From assembly GCA_024236175.1 (NCBI GenBank), contig JACKKY010000001.1:682001-746000 (forward strand): 64,000 bases of DNA. The letters are read 5' to 3'. Positions 32,758 through 42,421 of this stretch are shown here, in pieces. The translations under genes were made by a program, and so were the position numbers. The first letter of the stretch is position 1, and each line of letters begins with the position of its first letter. The notes beneath the pieces were generated by a model. It made no database searches, was not told where the DNA came from, and was given only the letters and a program-made list of their open reading frames with translations. This stretch comes from Novosphingobium sp. (GTDB taxonomy: Bacteria; Pseudomonadota; Alphaproteobacteria; Sphingomonadales; Sphingomonadaceae).

Positions 32758-33465
32758 ATGTCGGAAGGTAGCAACCTGCTTGCAGCCCTGCGTGAAGAAG
32801 ACCGTGCGGTTCTCGACCCTTATCTGGAAACATGCGAGTTCCAGGCGGGTCAGATACTCTACGAACCGGGGGACACGGTGGACTATTGCCACCTGCCCTG
32901 CGGCCACGCCGTCGGCTCGTTCTTCGTGATGCTCGAGAGCGGCGTTTCGGTCGAAACCGTGATGGTCGGCCGCGAGGGCGCGCTCGGTGGCATTGTCAGC
33001 CAGGGCCGGATGCCGGCATACGCGCGGTCCTGCGTCATGCACGAAGGCCAATTCTACCGCATCTCCGCAGTCGACCTCGAGGAGGCGAAGAGCCAGTCCA
33101 TCAATATCCGCCATCTCTTCGCGAGATATGCCGATTGCCTGATGGCCCAGGTTTTCCAGTCGGTCGCCTGCAATGCGATCCACACGATCGAGCAGCGGGC
33201 GGCCAAATGGCTTTGCGCCGCGGTCGAACGCACGGGCGACAGCGATATCGCGATGACGCAGGAACAGCTCGCATCGATGATGGGGATCGGCAGGAGCTAC
33301 GCCAGCCGCGTGATCCAGCGCTTCAAGCATGACGGGCTGGTGAAGACGAGACGGGGCGGCCTCGACGTCCTCGATCACGACCGCCTCCTGCTGCACGCCT
33401 GCTCCTGCAACGAACTGGTGCGCGGACATTTCGAGACGGTCCTGCGCGGCGTCTATCCCGACTAG
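32758..33465 (+). CDS. Crp/Fnr family transcriptional regulator
   Basis: 235 residues from ATG 32758. The N-terminal cyclic-nucleotide-binding-like beta barrel (about residues 10-130) contains ILYEPGDTVDYCHLPCGHAV. The C-terminal winged helix (about 150-215) has MTQEQLASMMGIGRSYASRV as recognition helix. The FNR iron-sulfur cysteine pattern is not present at the N-terminus, and the cAMP Arg/Ser pocket is not evident, so the signal is unknown. Adjacent boxes suggest general-stress control. Confidence 0.9.
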   Translation: MSEGSNLLAALREEDRAVLDPYLETCEFQAGQILYEPGDTVDYCHLPCGHAVGSFFVMLESGVSVETVMVGREGALGGIVSQGRMPAYARSCVMHEGQFYRISAVDLEEAKSQSINIRHLFARYADCLMAQVFQSVACNAIHTIEQRAAKWLCAAVERTGDSDIAMTQEQLASMMGIGRSYASRVIQRFKHDGLVKTRRGGLDVLDHDRLLLHACSCNELVRGHFETVLRGVYPD

Positions 33466-33495
33466 TGGTCCGGCACTGGGTGGACCTCTCAGGCT

Positions 33496-33525
33496 TTGAC
33501 TAGAGGCTTCCGGCGCGGCTAGGCT
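33496..33525 (+). promoter_or_regulatory. Sigma70-like promoter of the sulfatase gene
   Basis: TTGACT (33496-33501), 18-nt spacer, TAGGCT (33520-33525), 32 bp before the start codon; plausible but not strong. Confidence 0.4.
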
Positions 33526-33557
33526 TTCTCCTGGCGGGAGAGGGAGCCAGACACACA

Positions 33558-35843
33558 ATGAACCGCACGATTTCTTCGCTTGCCCTTGCGGCAGGCATGC
33601 TGACAGCCGCACCCGCTCTGGGGCAGCACGCCGCCCCCGCCGAGCCGGCAATGCAGGCGCCTTCGACCACCCCTGCCCGGCAAGAGCAGCGCCCCAATGT
33701 GCTGGTCTGGATGCTCGACGACGTCGGCTTCGCCCAGCTCGCCTGTTTCGGCGGCCTTGTGGCGACTCCCAATATCGACCGGGTCGCGGCGGCGGGCCTG
33801 CGCTATACCAATTACCACACCGCGCCGGTGTGCTCCGCGGCGCGCGCATCCTTCCTTACCGGGCGGATGCCGCACAGCGTGAACCTGGGCAACCACGCCG
33901 CCACGGCGCGGCCGATCCCCGGTTACAACGCGCATCTGCCCGCATCGGCCGGCACCATCGCCGACAACCTGCATCAGGCCGGATACGCCACCTTCGCGCT
34001 GGGCAAGTGGGATCACCTGCTGATGGAGGAGGCAACGCCCGCCGGCCCCTTCACCCAGTGGCCGACGCATCAGGGTTTCGACAGGTTCTACGGATTCCTG
34101 GCGGCCGACACGGACAACTGGAACCCGATGCTGGTGCGCGACCAGGCCCCGGTGCCCAAGCCCGACGAACCCGACTATCATCTGAACGACGATCTGGCCG
34201 ACGAGGCCATCGCCTTGCTCGACACCCGCAAGATCGCCGAGCACCCGCGCCCGTTCTTCATGTATTGGGCGACAAGCACCGCCCATGCCCCCCACCACGC
34301 GCCCAAGGCGTGGATCGACCGCTACAAGGGCCAGTTCGACATGGGCTGGGACAAGGCCCGGGAAACGATACTCAAGCAACAGAAAGCCAGGGGGCTGGTG
34401 CCGGAAATCGCCAAGCTCGCACCGCGTCCCGAAGGCATGCCGGCCTGGAACACGCTCGGCGCGGAGCAGAAGAAGCTCTACACGAGGCAAATGGAAGTCT
34501 TCGCCGCTTCGCTCTCCTATGCGGACGCGCAGTTCGGCAGGATACTCGATGCGCTGGAAAGGGACGGCGAGCTCGAGAACACCATCGTCGTCATCCTCTC
34601 CGACAACGGCGCCAGCGCCGAAGGAGCGCAGAACGGGATGTTCACCGAAGGCCTGCTCGGCGCCGGACGCCGGGCGACGCTTGAGGAGAACATGGCGTTC
34701 TACGACGAATGGGGCGGGCCGGGAACGTTCCCGCATTACAGCTACGGCTGGGCCGTCGCCGGCAACACGCCCTTCCGCTATTTCAAGCATGCGACCCACG
34801 AGGGCGGGACTCGGGTGCCGCTGGTGGTGGCCTGGCCGAAAGGTATCTCCGCACGCGGCGAAGTGCGCGGGCAGTTCACCCATGTCAGCGACGTCGCGCC
34901 GACGATCCTCGAAGCCGCGGGCGTGCCGCTCGCGGAGAACGTCAACAACGTGAAGCAGTCGCCGATGGAAGGCATCAGCTTCGCCTACAGCTTCGACGAT
35001 GCCAAAGCGCCGACCGCGAAGCAGGCGCAATATGTGGAGATGTACGGCAACAAGGGCCTGTGGTCACAGGGCTGGTCGATCGTCACCAGCCACCGTCTGG
35101 AGCCGTGGGACATGTTCACCGACCGGCCGATCGTCGAGCCCTGGGAGCTTTACAACCTCGACAAGGATCCCGGCCAGATCGACAACCTTGCCGACCGCCA
35201 CCCGCAGCGCGTGGCCGAATTGAGCCGGCTGTTCGAGGAACAGGCCGAGCGTTATCACGTCAACCCGATCGGCAACATCGGCGACGGCCTGCGGGTAAGC
35301 GCGGCCGAGGCGCGGGCGGAATTCGCGCGGCGCGGCGGAGAGTGGCGCTATTCCGGTCCCGTCAGCGCGATCGCCGGCAGGTCCAGCCCACCGGTCGGAG
35401 CGCTCGGCTTCACAATGCGGGCCGCGCTGGACCTGCCCGACGGCGCCGTTTCCGGACCGGTCTTCGCTCTGGGGGGCAAGCTCGGCGGGATCGCCCTCTA
35501 CCTGCGCGAGGGCAAGCCGGTCTTCGCGCTCAACACCCTGCAAGGCAAGCCGACCGAGATCGCCTCCGGCGAGGCGCTGCCGTCGGGCCGCTCGACCATC
35601 GAGCTGGCGTTCGACAGGCCACGCGGCCCCGGAGAGGCCGGCGTGACGATCGCTTCGGGCGGACGCGTCCTTGCGCAGGGCACGGTGACGGCGGAAACGA
35701 TGGCGGCGCTCACCGTTCACGGGCATTTCGAAATCGGCGTCGACAACGGCAGCCCGGTGCTTGCCGGCGCGAAGCCCTATGTCCCCTTCCCGGGGCAGAT
35801 CAGCGACGTGGTGTTCGATTTCACGCCGACGGCGGCCAAGTGA
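33558..35843 (+). CDS. Arylsulfatase (formylglycine type)
   Basis: 761 residues. Signal peptide MNRTISSLALAAGMLTAAPA, cleavage near ALG-QHA. Alkaline-phosphatase fold: metal-binding DDVGFAQL near residue 54. Sulfatase signature C92-S-A-A-R96 followed by ASFLTGRMP, where Cys would be converted to formylglycine. GKWDHL and a C-terminal LSDNGASAEG metal site follow. A 170-residue C-terminal beta-sandwich is typical of the long bacterial arylsulfatases. It hydrolyses sulfate esters in the periplasm. No formylglycine-generating enzyme is in the window. Confidence 0.93.
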   Translation: MNRTISSLALAAGMLTAAPALGQHAAPAEPAMQAPSTTPARQEQRPNVLVWMLDDVGFAQLACFGGLVATPNIDRVAAAGLRYTNYHTAPVCSAARASFLTGRMPHSVNLGNHAATARPIPGYNAHLPASAGTIADNLHQAGYATFALGKWDHLLMEEATPAGPFTQWPTHQGFDRFYGFLAADTDNWNPMLVRDQAPVPKPDEPDYHLNDDLADEAIALLDTRKIAEHPRPFFMYWATSTAHAPHHAPKAWIDRYKGQFDMGWDKARETILKQQKARGLVPEIAKLAPRPEGMPAWNTLGAEQKKLYTRQMEVFAASLSYADAQFGRILDALERDGELENTIVVILSDNGASAEGAQNGMFTEGLLGAGRRATLEENMAFYDEWGGPGTFPHYSYGWAVAGNTPFRYFKHATHEGGTRVPLVVAWPKGISARGEVRGQFTHVSDVAPTILEAAGVPLAENVNNVKQSPMEGISFAYSFDDAKAPTAKQAQYVEMYGNKGLWSQGWSIVTSHRLEPWDMFTDRPIVEPWELYNLDKDPGQIDNLADRHPQRVAELSRLFEEQAERYHVNPIGNIGDGLRVSAAEARAEFARRGGEWRYSGPVSAIAGRSSPPVGALGFTMRAALDLPDGAVSGPVFALGGKLGGIALYLREGKPVFALNTLQGKPTEIASGEALPSGRSTIELAFDRPRGPGEAGVTIASGGRVLAQGTVTAETMAALTVHGHFEIGVDNGSPVLAGAKPYVPFPGQISDVVFDFTPTAAK

Positions 35844-35847
35844 AAGG

Positions 35848-36783
35848 CTAACCCTCCAGCACGGCGAGATCCTCGGCGGTCAGCTTCAGCTCGACCGACT
35901 TGAGGATGTCGCCAAGCTGATCGAGGCGCGTGGCGCTCGCTATCGGCGCACTCACCGAAGGACGTGCCATCAGCCAGGCAATCGCGACCTGGGCCATGGT
36001 CGCGCCGTGACGCCCCGCCACTTCCTCGATCCGGTCCAGCAGCTTGAGGTTTTCCTCCGTCACGAAGCCCGCGGCGGTACCCTGGCGCGGACGCCCTTCA
36101 AGGTCTGCCATGCTCCGGTACTTGCCTGTCAGGAAACCGGCCGCCAGCGCGAAATAGGGGACGACGCCAAGCCCTTCGCGTACGCAGACGTCCTCCAGCG
36201 CGCCCTCGTACTGGTCGCGGGCAACGAGATTGTAGCAGGGCTCGACCACTTCGTAGCGCGCCCGCCCGCCTCCGGACGCCGCCATCGCTCCCGCGAGTTC
36301 CCCGGCGGTGTAGTTCGAGCAGGCCGCGTGCCGGATCTTCCCGGCGTCGATAAGCCCCTGGAAGGTCTCCAGCGTCTCCTCGATCGGCGTGCCGGGATCG
36401 GCGCGGTGCGACATGTAGACGTCGATATGATCGGTCTGCAGCCGCCGCAGAGACGCTTCGCAGGCCCTGGGCAGGTAGTCGCGGCCGAGGCCTTCCATGC
36501 CTTCGCCCATCGGCAGCCCGCCCTTGGTGATCACGATGATGCGGTCGCGCACGCCCCGATCCTTCATCCACTCGCCGATGACCGTTTCGGACTCGCCGCC
36601 GACAAGGCCGGGCGCGTAGCGGTTATAGACATCGGCGGTGTCGACGGCGTTGAATCCGGCTTCAAGGAAAGCGTCGAGGATCGCGAAACTCGTATCCCTG
36701 TCGGCGGTCCAGCCGAACACATTGCCGCCCAACACAATGGGTGCGATTTCAAGATCGGTGGTTCCCAGCTTGCGCAGCTGCAT
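35848..36783 (-). CDS. Aldo/keto reductase
   Basis: 311 residues; ATG at 36783 gives MQLRKLGTTDLEIAPIVLGG. Catalytic tetrad members visible: Asp and Tyr in DTADVYNRYAPG and Lys in IVITKGG; His in the DVYMSHRADPGTP segment. It is a (beta/alpha)8 NADPH-dependent reductase. The C-terminal cofactor-binding stretch SAPIASATRLDQLGDILKSV is intact. It is convergent with the sulfatase (4 bp apart). The substrate is unknown. Confidence 0.93.
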   Translation of the reverse strand: MQLRKLGTTDLEIAPIVLGGNVFGWTADRDTSFAILDAFLEAGFNAVDTADVYNRYAPGLVGGESETVIGEWMKDRGVRDRIIVITKGGLPMGEGMEGLGRDYLPRACEASLRRLQTDHIDVYMSHRADPGTPIEETLETFQGLIDAGKIRHAACSNYTAGELAGAMAASGGGRARYEVVEPCYNLVARDQYEGALEDVCVREGLGVVPYFALAAGFLTGKYRSMADLEGRPRQGTAAGFVTEENLKLLDRIEEVAGRHGATMAQVAIAWLMARPSVSAPIASATRLDQLGDILKSVELKLTAEDLAVLEG

Positions 36784-36873
36784 ATCGTTCTCCCGGTTTC
36801 GCCCCGACGCTAGTTGACCCGGCAATGCGTTTCAAACACGCTTTTCTCAGCGAACCGGGCGAGAGAGGTGCAC

Positions 36874-37491
36874 ATGGAGAGATTTCCAGTCCTTGGCAGG
36901 GACGAGCTGGATGCCGACCAGCGCAAGCTTTGGGACGAGCTCACGCTCGGCCCTCGCGGCTTCTACACCGGCGGGGCCGAAGCGGAGCGCCTGCCCGACC
37001 TCTACAACGCCTGGCTGCAGTTTCCGGAGTTCGGCGAACTGATGATCCGGCTCGGCGATGCGATTCGCGCGACGTCGGAGCTGTCCGGGAAACTCCGCGA
37101 ACTGATCGTGCTGACGACGTCTGCCATCCTCGGCGCACGGGTCGAATTCGATTTCCACGTCCCCTTCGCGCAGAACGAAGGCCTGTCTGATGAGCTTATC
37201 GAGGCGATCGGCAGCGGCGAGACGCCGCCCTTTGCCGACGATCCCGAACGGATCGTCTACGAAGCCAATGTCCAGCTGCTGCGCACAGCCCGGCTGACGC
37301 CCGAAACGCGCGAGGAGGCGATCGAGGCGATCGGCTACCGGGGCCTGATGCAGCTGATCGCGGCGGTGACGCTTTATGTTGTGACCGCCTACACCACCAA
37401 CGTCGCGCGCGTGAAACTGGCCGACGATTTCTCGGCCGATCCGGACATGCTCAAGGACTTCTTCGCCGGCAAGCAGGTCTCCCCGGACTGA
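36874..37491 (+). CDS. Carboxymuconolactone decarboxylase family protein
   Basis: 205 residues; ATG 36874 preceded by GAGAGAGGTGCAC. All-helical AhpD/CMD-like fold with RLGDAIRATSELSGKLRELI and the E-x3-H segment VEFDFHVPFAQNEGLSDELI. It lacks the AhpD CxxC pair, so it is not a peroxidase of that type. Family members appear in aromatic catabolism and as stand-alone gamma-CMD-like proteins of unknown activity. It is divergent from the aldo/keto reductase, with 90 bp between the starts. Confidence 0.85.
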   Translation: MERFPVLGRDELDADQRKLWDELTLGPRGFYTGGAEAERLPDLYNAWLQFPEFGELMIRLGDAIRATSELSGKLRELIVLTTSAILGARVEFDFHVPFAQNEGLSDELIEAIGSGETPPFADDPERIVYEANVQLLRTARLTPETREEAIEAIGYRGLMQLIAAVTLYVVTAYTTNVARVKLADDFSADPDMLKDFFAGKQVSPD

Positions 37492-37512
37492 GGCAATGCG
37501 TGGCGCCTGGCG

Positions 37513-38148
37513 CTAGGGCGCGTATCCGCGCATAAAGATTTCCATCGCCCGGTCGATATCTTCGTCGAGCTGCCCGCGCTCCACCCTGTCGATTGCGCCG
37601 ACCAGCAATCGCTGATGCGATCCACCCAGGCACAGGCCGATCAGCTGGCCGGCTGCGCGCAGGCAATCGGCCTTGCGCAACATGCCCCCTTCCATGGCAA
37701 CGGAAAGGTAATCGGCAAGCTGCTGCCTGGTGGCCTGGGGGCCGCGATCGTAGAAGACCCGGCCGACTTCGGGGAAGCGGTTCGCTTCGGAGATCACCAG
37801 CCTGTAGAGCGCGATGCTCTCCGGCGCGGTCACCTTGCGCAGGAATTCCTCGCAGAAGCGCCGAAGCGTGGTCTCGACGTCGCCGCGGGTATTGAGAATG
37901 ACGGTAAGCTGGGCGCGGAAATCCCGGGTCAGCCGGTCGAGAACCGCGTTGAAAAGCAGTTCCTTGGAAGGGAAATAGTTCCAGAGCGTACCCTTGGATC
38001 CGCCAAGGGTGGCCGCGATTTCCGACATGGTGGTGTCGGCATAGCCGCATTTGAGGAAACTGTCCGAGGCGACCTGCAAAATGGCATCGCGCCGACTTTC
38101 GCGGCGGGCTTCCCTTCGGCTTTTCGGGCAGTCGGCGAGGCTTGCCAT
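37513..38148 (-). CDS. TetR/AcrR family repressor of the efflux operon
   Basis: 211 residues from ATG 38148. N-terminal HTH at about residues 25-65: TTMSEIAATLGGSKGTLWNY then FPSKELLFNAV. The C-terminal ligand-binding domain is of the TetR_C AefR-like type, with a distinctive Cys-containing LRAAGQLIGLCLGGSHQRLL. It is divergent from the outer-membrane factor gene; a 20-bp palindrome lies 4 bp upstream of its own start, so it probably represses both itself and the efflux genes. Confidence 0.9.
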   Translation of the reverse strand: MASLADCPKSRREARRESRRDAILQVASDSFLKCGYADTTMSEIAATLGGSKGTLWNYFPSKELLFNAVLDRLTRDFRAQLTVILNTRGDVETTLRRFCEEFLRKVTAPESIALYRLVISEANRFPEVGRVFYDRGPQATRQQLADYLSVAMEGGMLRKADCLRAAGQLIGLCLGGSHQRLLVGAIDRVERGQLDEDIDRAMEIFMRGYAP

Positions 38149-38152
38149 AATT

Positions 38153-38172
38153 ACCGTACCATATAGTACGGT
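38153..38172. promoter_or_regulatory. TetR operator between tetR and the efflux operon
   Basis: Perfect inverted repeat ACCGTAC (38153-38159), 6-nt AT-rich centre, GTACGGT (38166-38172). It is placed between the divergent tetR (starts 38148) and the efflux operon (starts 38239), the expected site for an autoregulating TetR protein. Confidence 0.7.
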
Positions 38173-38238
38173 TTTTTGATTGACAAGCATCGCGGCCGGG
38201 TCGAATGCCTGAGCCCAGCCGTGCAAGACAAACCTGCG

Positions 38239-39705
38239 ATGGACCGGAACCGAATCTCTCCTCCCTTCTGCATCAGCGCATCGCTGGCCCTGCTGCTGGC
38301 AGGCTGCGTGGCTGCTCCCGACGCTGGGCCGAAGCCGGAATTGCGCAGTGCGCAAAGCGTTGCCGCCGGGCAGAGCCTGCCGGCGGACAGCGAAGCGCTC
38401 TGGCCCGAAGACGGCTGGTGGCGTGATCTGGGAGACCCCCAGCTCACCGCGCTGGTCGAGGAAGGGCTGGAGGGATCGCCCGATGTGGCCATCGCCGCAG
38501 CACGCTATCGCATGGCCCGCGGCATGGTGCTGGAAGCGTGGGGCGACCTGCTGCCCTCGCTGGACGTGGACGGCAGCGCGGGCGTCGAGCGGCGCAGCCT
38601 CAACATCGGCTTCGGCGAAGGCATCAAGCAATTCCTGCCGCGCGGCTGGCGGGAGACCGGAGAGGTTACCGGCAACCTCGAGCTTGAGCTGGACATATGG
38701 GGTCGCAACCGGGCCGCCCTCGCGGCCGCTACCTCCGAAGCCGAAGCCGCGCAGATCGAGGCCCGGCAGGCCCGGCTGATCCTGTCGACGGCGATTGCCC
38801 TTTCCTATTTCGAGCTGGCCCGCCTGTTCGATGAGCAGGACGTGCGGAGCGCCGCGCTCGACATCCGCACCGCCTCCGAGAAACTGGTCGGCGACCGGAT
38901 GAAAAACGGGCTCGAGACGCGCGGCAGCCTGCGCCAGGCGCAGGCGGAAGTCGCAACGGCGCGATCATCGCTCGTGGCAGCGCAGCAGGCGGTCGCCCTG
39001 CGCCGCAACCAGATCGCCGCCATGCTCGGAGCGGGCCCGGATCGCGGCCTTTCGATAGAGCGCCCGGCGCTTCGCGACGATCCTCCCCGCGGATTGCCAG
39101 GGGACGTGACCACCGAACTCGTCGGACGCCGGCCGGACATCGCCGCCGCCCGCGCCCGCGCCCAGGCCGCAGCAAGCCGGATCAAGGTCGCCCACGCGGA
39201 TTTCTTCCCGGCCATCAGGCTGGGCGCCCTGATCGGCGTGCAGTCCCAGGGGCTGGACCGGCTGTTCAAGTCCGACTCCGTATTCGGAAGCGCCGGACCG
39301 GCCGTGAGCCTGCCGATCTTCCGTGGCGGGGAATTGCGCGGACGCTATCGGTATGCGCGCGGAAGCTATGACGAAGCCGTGGCGGAATACGAGAGGGCAG
39401 TGCTCGATGCCTATCGCGAAGTCGCCGATATCGTGACCGGGCAGACGCTGGTCGGCCAGCGGTTGGTGGACGCGCGCATCGCGCTCGAGGCCTCCGAAGA
39501 GGCCTACTCGATCGCGCGGCTGCGCTACGAAGGCGGCCTTTCAAGCTATCTCGACGTGCTTGCGGTGGAAGACCGTTTGCTGCAGGCCCGGCTGGCGGTC
39601 GCCTCCCTGGATGCCGAAGCCCGCGCGCTCGAGATCGAGCTGATCCGGGCGCTCGGCGGCGGATACGGCGGCGATGAATTTGGCAAGGACAGGTCCAATG
39701 GCTGA
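38239..39705 (+). CDS. Efflux outer-membrane factor, NodT/OprM type
   Basis: 488 residues. The start is ATG 38239, because it opens with a lipoprotein signal (ISASLALLLAGCVAAP; lipobox LAGC) and lies clear of the operator; a TTG at 38176 is less likely. It has the repeated OEP (outer membrane efflux protein) coiled-coil architecture: WWRDLGDPQLTALVEEGLEG, RPDIAAARARAQAAASRIKV and FPAIRLGALIGVQSQGLDRL. It forms the TolC-like exit duct for the two downstream proteins. The stop overlaps the next start. Confidence 0.92.
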   Translation: MDRNRISPPFCISASLALLLAGCVAAPDAGPKPELRSAQSVAAGQSLPADSEALWPEDGWWRDLGDPQLTALVEEGLEGSPDVAIAAARYRMARGMVLEAWGDLLPSLDVDGSAGVERRSLNIGFGEGIKQFLPRGWRETGEVTGNLELELDIWGRNRAALAAATSEAEAAQIEARQARLILSTAIALSYFELARLFDEQDVRSAALDIRTASEKLVGDRMKNGLETRGSLRQAQAEVATARSSLVAAQQAVALRRNQIAAMLGAGPDRGLSIERPALRDDPPRGLPGDVTTELVGRRPDIAAARARAQAAASRIKVAHADFFPAIRLGALIGVQSQGLDRLFKSDSVFGSAGPAVSLPIFRGGELRGRYRYARGSYDEAVAEYERAVLDAYREVADIVTGQTLVGQRLVDARIALEASEEAYSIARLRYEGGLSSYLDVLAVEDRLLQARLAVASLDAEARALEIELIRALGGGYGGDEFGKDRSNG

Positions 39706-40843
39706 GGCCGACATGGAAGCGCTATCCGACGAGGCGGCGATCCGCGCACGGCGGAACGAGGTGCGCAGGAAATGGTACACCCGCTTCGCCATCGCGCTCG
39801 GCGTGGCCGCCGTTGCCTGGGGGCTGTGGTACCTGCTGATCGGCCGCAATTACGTTGCCACAGACAATGCCTATGTGAATGCCGAGATGGCCCAGATCAC
39901 GCCGCTGATTTCGGCGCCGGTCATCGAAGTCAAGGTGAAGGACACGCAAACCGTGAGGCGGGGCGACGTGCTTGTCCGGCTCGACCAGTCCACGCCGCTC
40001 ATCCACGTCGCCGAGGCGCAGGCCGAACTTGCCGCGGCCCGCCGCCGTTTCCGCCAGTCCGTGGCGACCAACAGCGCGCTCTCGGCGCTGGTCGAGGCGC
40101 GCACGGCCGATATTGCCCAGGCGAAGGCCCAGCTGGGCGCCGCGCAGGCCGATTTCGACAAGGCGCGCGTCGATCTTGCCCGCCGCGAGGCGCTGGCCGA
40201 AAGCGGCGCCGTCTCCGGGCAGGAACTCACCGATGCCAGCAAGGAATTCGCCCGGGCCAGGGCCGCACTGGCGACGGCGCGGGCCGGAGTGGTCCAGGCT
40301 CAATCGACGCGCAGTTCGGCGCAGGGCGAACTGGCGGCGAACGAAGCGCTGGTCCGCGGCTCCACCGAAGACACCGACCCCGGCGTACTCGCCGCCAAGG
40401 CAAAGCTCGATGCAGCCAGGCTGGAACTCAAGAACACGGTTATACGTGCACCCGTCGACGGCGTCGTCACGCGCCGCCAGGTGCAGGTCGGCCAGCGGGT
40501 GGAACAGGGCAGACCGGTCATGATGATCGTCCCGGTCGACAGCGTCTTCGTCGACGCCAATTTCAAGGAACGGCAGCTCCGCGGCGTGAAAGTGGGCATG
40601 CCGGCCACGGTAACCGCCGACATCTACGGCGGGAGCGTCACCTATCACGGCAAGGTCGCCGGCCTGTCCGGCGGCACCGGCGCATCCATGTCGCTGATCC
40701 CGGCGCAGAACGCGACCGGCAACTGGATCAAGGTTGTCCAGCGCCTGCCGGTCCGCATCGAGCTCGACCCCAAGGAGCTCGCCGAACATCCGCTGCGCGT
40801 AGGCCTTTCGACCGAAGTCGAGATCGACATTTCGGGCGACTGA
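39698..40843 (+). CDS. HlyD/EmrA-type membrane fusion protein
   Basis: 381 residues; ATG 39698 overlaps the upstream stop by 8 bp. One membrane helix (FAIALGVAAVAWGLWYLLIG, about residues 28-47), then biotinyl-lipoyl-like halves (VATDNAYVNAEMAQI and IRAPVDGVVTRRQVQVGQRV). These flank a long alpha-helical hairpin (about 105-215). It links the inner-membrane MFS pump to the outer-membrane duct. Confidence 0.93.
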   Translation: MAEADMEALSDEAAIRARRNEVRRKWYTRFAIALGVAAVAWGLWYLLIGRNYVATDNAYVNAEMAQITPLISAPVIEVKVKDTQTVRRGDVLVRLDQSTPLIHVAEAQAELAAARRRFRQSVATNSALSALVEARTADIAQAKAQLGAAQADFDKARVDLARREALAESGAVSGQELTDASKEFARARAALATARAGVVQAQSTRSSAQGELAANEALVRGSTEDTDPGVLAAKAKLDAARLELKNTVIRAPVDGVVTRRQVQVGQRVEQGRPVMMIVPVDSVFVDANFKERQLRGVKVGMPATVTADIYGGSVTYHGKVAGLSGGTGASMSLIPAQNATGNWIKVVQRLPVRIELDPKELAEHPLRVGLSTEVEIDISGD

Positions 40844-40846
40844 GCG

Positions 40847-42385
40847 ATGGCGGCGACTGCCCAGGCCGCAGGCCCTCCGGAACTGAGCAAGCGCGCGCGC
40901 TGGTTCGCGGCGTTCATCCTCGCGTTCAGCAACTTCATCGTCGTGCTCGACATGACGGTCGCCAATGTGTCGGTGCCGCATATTGCCGGCAGCCTCGGCG
41001 TATCGCTCCACCAAGGCACCTATGTCGTCACCTCCTACGCGGTGGCGGAAGCGCTCACGGTGCCGCTCACCGGGTGGCTGGCGGGACGCTTCGGGACCGT
41101 GCGCCTGTACACCATCTGCATGATCGGGTTCGGCATATTCTCGCTGCTGTGCGGCATGTCGCAGACCCTGGAAATGATCGTCATCTGCAGGATCGGCCAG
41201 GGCCTGTGCGGGGGCCTGCTGATGCCGCTTGCGCAGACCCTGCTGTTCAGCATCTTTCCCGGCGAAGAGCGCGGCAAGGCCATCCTGCTTTCGGCGATGA
41301 CGACGCTGTTCGGCCCCGCGCTGGGGCCCAATGTCGGCGGACTGATCAGCGACACGCTGAGCTGGCACTGGATCTTCTTCATCAACATACCCTTCGTCAT
41401 CATCTGCGTGCTTTCGGTCCTTGCCCTGCTTGGCCCGCGCGAGACGCCGACGCGCAAGCTGCCGATCGATATCGTCGGCCTGTGCATGATGGTGGTGTGG
41501 ATCGGCTGCCTGCAATTCATGCTGGACATCGGGCGCGACCGGGGCTGGTTCTCCGATCCGCTAATCGTCGTCCTCGCGATCATCGCCGCCGTGGGGTTCG
41601 TGGCGTTCCTGATCTGGGAACTGACCGAAGAGCACCCGATCGTCGATCTGCGCGTGTTCCGGCACGGCGGCTTCGCCTTCGGCGTAATGGCGCTATCCCT
41701 ATGCTTCGGCGCCTATTTCGCCAGCATCGTCGTCATCCCGCAATGGCTGCAGACCTACATGGGCTATCCGGCGATGGAGGCGGGCTTCATCACGTCCTGC
41801 ACCGCGCTTGCCGCTCTCACCACCTCGCAACTCGCTTCCAAGGTGCTTGGCAAGGGCGTCGATCCGCGCCTGCTCGTCTCCATCGCGGTCGCCTGGCTGG
41901 GCTGCATGGCGCTCGTCAGGGCGAACTGGACCAGCAACGCCGATTTCTGGACGCTGGCCGCGCCCCAGCTGATCCAGGGTTTCGGCATGTCGTTCTTCAT
42001 GCTGCCGCTCACCGCGATCTCGCTCGGCTCGGTGCCGCAGGAAGACATGGCCTCGGCTACCGGAATCCAGAACTTCGTGCGCACGCTCGCAATCGGCATT
42101 TCCACCGCCGTCGCCCTTTCGATCTGGGGCAATACCCAGCAGGCGGCCAAGAACGAAATCGCTTCGAACCTGCAGCCGGGAGAGACGATGGACACTCTCA
42201 CCAGCAACGGATTCTCGACCGAGCAGGCCACACAGGTGGTCAACCGCCTCGTCGACCAGGAATCGGTGACGATCGCGGTCGACTATGTCTTCCTGCTGAC
42301 CGCCGCCATCTTCTTCCTGTGCGCGCTGGTCATCTGGTTCGCACCGCGCCCCAAGGGCCCTGCCGGCATTCCTGCCAAGAAGTGA
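40847..42385 (+). CDS. DHA2-family MFS drug transporter (EmrB type)
   Basis: 512 residues, 14 predicted membrane helices. DHA2 motifs: VVLDMTVANVSVPHIAGSLG (TM1 region) and WLAGRFGTVRLY (motif A), plus the motif C-like GPALGPNVGGLISDTLSWHW. It is a proton-driven exporter that works with the preceding MFP and OMF as a tripartite pump. It starts 3 bp after the MFP gene. The substrate is presumably a hydrophobic compound sensed by the TetR repressor. Confidence 0.94.
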   Translation: MAATAQAAGPPELSKRARWFAAFILAFSNFIVVLDMTVANVSVPHIAGSLGVSLHQGTYVVTSYAVAEALTVPLTGWLAGRFGTVRLYTICMIGFGIFSLLCGMSQTLEMIVICRIGQGLCGGLLMPLAQTLLFSIFPGEERGKAILLSAMTTLFGPALGPNVGGLISDTLSWHWIFFINIPFVIICVLSVLALLGPRETPTRKLPIDIVGLCMMVVWIGCLQFMLDIGRDRGWFSDPLIVVLAIIAAVGFVAFLIWELTEEHPIVDLRVFRHGGFAFGVMALSLCFGAYFASIVVIPQWLQTYMGYPAMEAGFITSCTALAALTTSQLASKVLGKGVDPRLLVSIAVAWLGCMALVRANWTSNADFWTLAAPQLIQGFGMSFFMLPLTAISLGSVPQEDMASATGIQNFVRTLAIGISTAVALSIWGNTQQAAKNEIASNLQPGETMDTLTSNGFSTEQATQVVNRLVDQESVTIAVDYVFLLTAAIFFLCALVIWFAPRPKGPAGIPAKK

Positions 42386-42421
42386 CCGGCCGAGGCGCGG
42401 CGCCGCGACCGGGCGCTTCGA

